Below are positions 4,903-5,866 of a DNA stretch of 5,866 nucleotides, piece by piece; within the stretch, counting starts at the first letter, position 1; the number at the start of each line of letters is the position of its first letter. The notes beneath the pieces were generated by a model that did not search any database, was not told where the DNA came from, and was given only the letters and a program-made list of their open reading frames with translations. Source of the DNA: DATJPW01 sp035506215 (lineage in GTDB: Bacteria; Desulfobacterota; Desulfomonilia; Desulfomonilales; Desulfomonilaceae); contig DATJPW010000240.1 in the NCBI GenBank assembly GCA_035506215.1, positions 1 to 5,866 of the forward strand, written 5' to 3'. A program made the translations under genes and the position numbers.

Positions 4903-5460
4903 ATGTCGTCGAAAATTAAGATCAAAGCCAAAAAGATTCTCTCTGACATTCGGGCGGGGGCCTCGGATTTTGAACTGATGTCCAAGTATGGCCTTTCCGC
5001 AGAGCAGCTTGATGATACCTTGGAAAGGCTTGTGCAGGCCGGGGTACTCCGGCCTGTGGAACTCGACGAGCGAGGAGGATTTTTTGACGATCCGGCCAAC
5101 CGGTCCCGGACCCGCCGGTTTCCGAGAGCATATCTGTGGCGCCCCCTGACCATCAAGGAACTTAAGGACCCTTCCAACACAGGTCTTGTTACTGACCTAT
5201 CCGTAATGGGATTTCGAACCAGAGGTATTGGGGCCGGGGTTGGTGACGAGAAGGCTTATGCTATCCATTCACGTGAATTTATGGGTGGAAATGCTATTAC
5301 TCTGAGCGCTGCTTGCAAATGGTGTAACATGCAGGGCATTGACAGGAATCTCTGGGTAGCGGGATTCGAAATAATTCATGTCTCGGACGATGATCTGAAA
5401 CGGATCCGACGGCTCATTGCGCTTTTTGGGAGGAGGGATTCCGATTTTTCCCGCGAATGA
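4903..5460 (+). CDS. DIRxG/LMxKY module fused to a PilZ domain, 185 aa
   Basis: Residues about 5-57 are the same module as in the neighbours (ILSDIRAGASDFELMSKYGL, then QAGVLRPVELDER). Residues about 70-172 look like PilZ. R71-x3-R75 and D98-L-S-V-M-G103 match the RxxxR and [DN]xSxxG signatures that bind cyclic di-GMP, and the end has the usual W-x-A-G-F-E-I strand followed by a D-D-L-x-R-I-x-x-L-I helix. Binding of c-di-GMP is thus likely from family knowledge; the output would pass to or through the N-terminal module. ATG 4903 is chosen over the in-frame GTG 4855, because the module starts right after it, GGGGT lies five bases before it, and the GTG falls in the flank shared with the inverted duplication. 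Two cysteines (138 and 141) form a CxxC inside the PilZ domain. The protein is soluble, with no membrane segment. Confidence 0.85.
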   Translation: MSSKIKIKAKKILSDIRAGASDFELMSKYGLSAEQLDDTLERLVQAGVLRPVELDERGGFFDDPANRSRTRRFPRAYLWRPLTIKELKDPSNTGLVTDLSVMGFRTRGIGAGVGDEKAYAIHSREFMGGNAITLSAACKWCNMQGIDRNLWVAGFEIIHVSDDDLKRIRRLIALFGRRDSDFSRE

Positions 5461-5573
5461 CGTAAGGTAGAATGGTTCTTTAGATGATGATACGACGGGC
5501 TTGCTTACAACGATAGGGATCTTACTTTAATTGCTTTCCTCGCGATCTTGTGGGATGGAGCATGGGGGGTGTT

Positions 5574-5866
5574 ATGGACGACAACGATAGGCCCAAATCA
5601 GAGCATCGGAAGGACGACAACGAGGCGTCATTGAATTTTCTGAACGGAGAGGATCTTCTTACACAAACAATTTCCCTCGGTGACCTCTTCAGCAAAGACA
5701 TTACGTCCTCAGGAAGCTTCGATATCAGGGGAGGAATTTGGGCGAGCACTTTCGGAAAAGTGCTACAGGCATTACCCATTCCCGTTCTTCTGATTGATGA
5801 ACGTCGCTTCATAGTTGTGGCAAACCAAGCTTGGGCGAAGCTGAACACAGAGTACGAGAGGATCCA
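5574..5866 (+). CDS. PAS-domain sensor protein, N-terminal part (3' partial)
   Basis: The frame opens at ATG 5574 and is still open at the window end (97 full codons). The first 45 residues are charged and probably flexible. A segment SGSFDIRGGIWASTFGKVL then leads into QALPIPVLLIDERRFIVVAN, followed by Q-A-W, the classic first strands and N-box region of a PAS domain. Proteins with this start that I recall from deltaproteobacteria continue into SpoIIE-type phosphatase, histidine kinase or other output domains; which one applies cannot be seen. GGGGGG stands four bases before the chosen start. An in-frame ATG at 5562 and a GTG at 5550 are possible alternatives. The DIRGG here is not the DIRxG module of the neighbours, since no LMxKY follows. 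The gap of 113 bp after the PilZ gene has no clear terminator. Confidence 0.75.
   Translation, partial: MDDNDRPKSEHRKDDNEASLNFLNGEDLLTQTISLGDLFSKDITSSGSFDIRGGIWASTFGKVLQALPIPVLLIDERRFIVVANQAWAKLNTEYERI

Noticed and set aside
1..5866. CRISPR array, tRNA, rRNA or insertion sequence
   Set aside because: No regularly spaced repeats, no cloverleaf or rRNA sequence recognised, and no transposase or integrase coding sequence.

Overview
The window looks like an accessory stretch of a mid-GC chromosome, most likely from a deltaproteobacterial lineage (Desulfobacterota; Desulfomonile- or Syntrophobacter-like). That assignment is inference from memory of protein style: small proteins built on a 'DIR-x-G ... 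LM-x-KY' module, PilZ fusions to it, and PAS proteins with an 'ALPIP-LLID' start. No marker gene fixes the taxon.

Layout. Positions 1-149 hold the C-terminal end of an AtuA-type ferredoxin-fold protein, the tail of an ordinary metabolic gene and apparently unrelated to what follows. Positions 150-429 are non-coding apart from one copy of a 33-nt dispersed repeat. On the minus strand, 763-1176 encodes a 137-aa protein made of two tandem DIRxG/LMxKY modules. Downstream of it on the same strand is a 75-aa small membrane protein (430-657) with a near-perfect Shine-Dalgarno. A long non-coding stretch (1177-2004) carries palindromes, the second dispersed-repeat copy, a strong hairpin, a plausible promoter and a structured-looking leader. 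On the plus strand follow a 103-aa protein (one module plus a four-cysteine zinc ribbon, 2005-2316), a 576-aa all-ankyrin protein (2472-4202), a 135-aa two-module paralogue of the minus-strand gene (4426-4833), a 185-aa module-PilZ fusion (4903-5460), and the start of a PAS-domain protein that runs off the window (5574-5866).

What ties the region together is the short module of about 50 residues: six copies in four genes, alone in tandem, with a zinc ribbon, or with a PilZ domain. The two two-module genes are an inverted duplication that includes flanking non-coding DNA and brackets a 3.2-kb segment holding the zinc-ribbon and ankyrin genes. The last 35 codons of the pair differ at 15 codons, all synonymously, so both copies have been under strong protein-level selection. 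Their N-termini appear to be read in different frames of homologous DNA.

Reading as a system (inference): a lineage-specific regulatory or adaptor network in which the shared module is the common part and the partner domain supplies the input or contact (c-di-GMP through PilZ, a metal ribbon, perhaps the ankyrin scaffold and PAS sensor next door). No enzyme, transposase, integrase, CRISPR array, tRNA or rRNA was seen.
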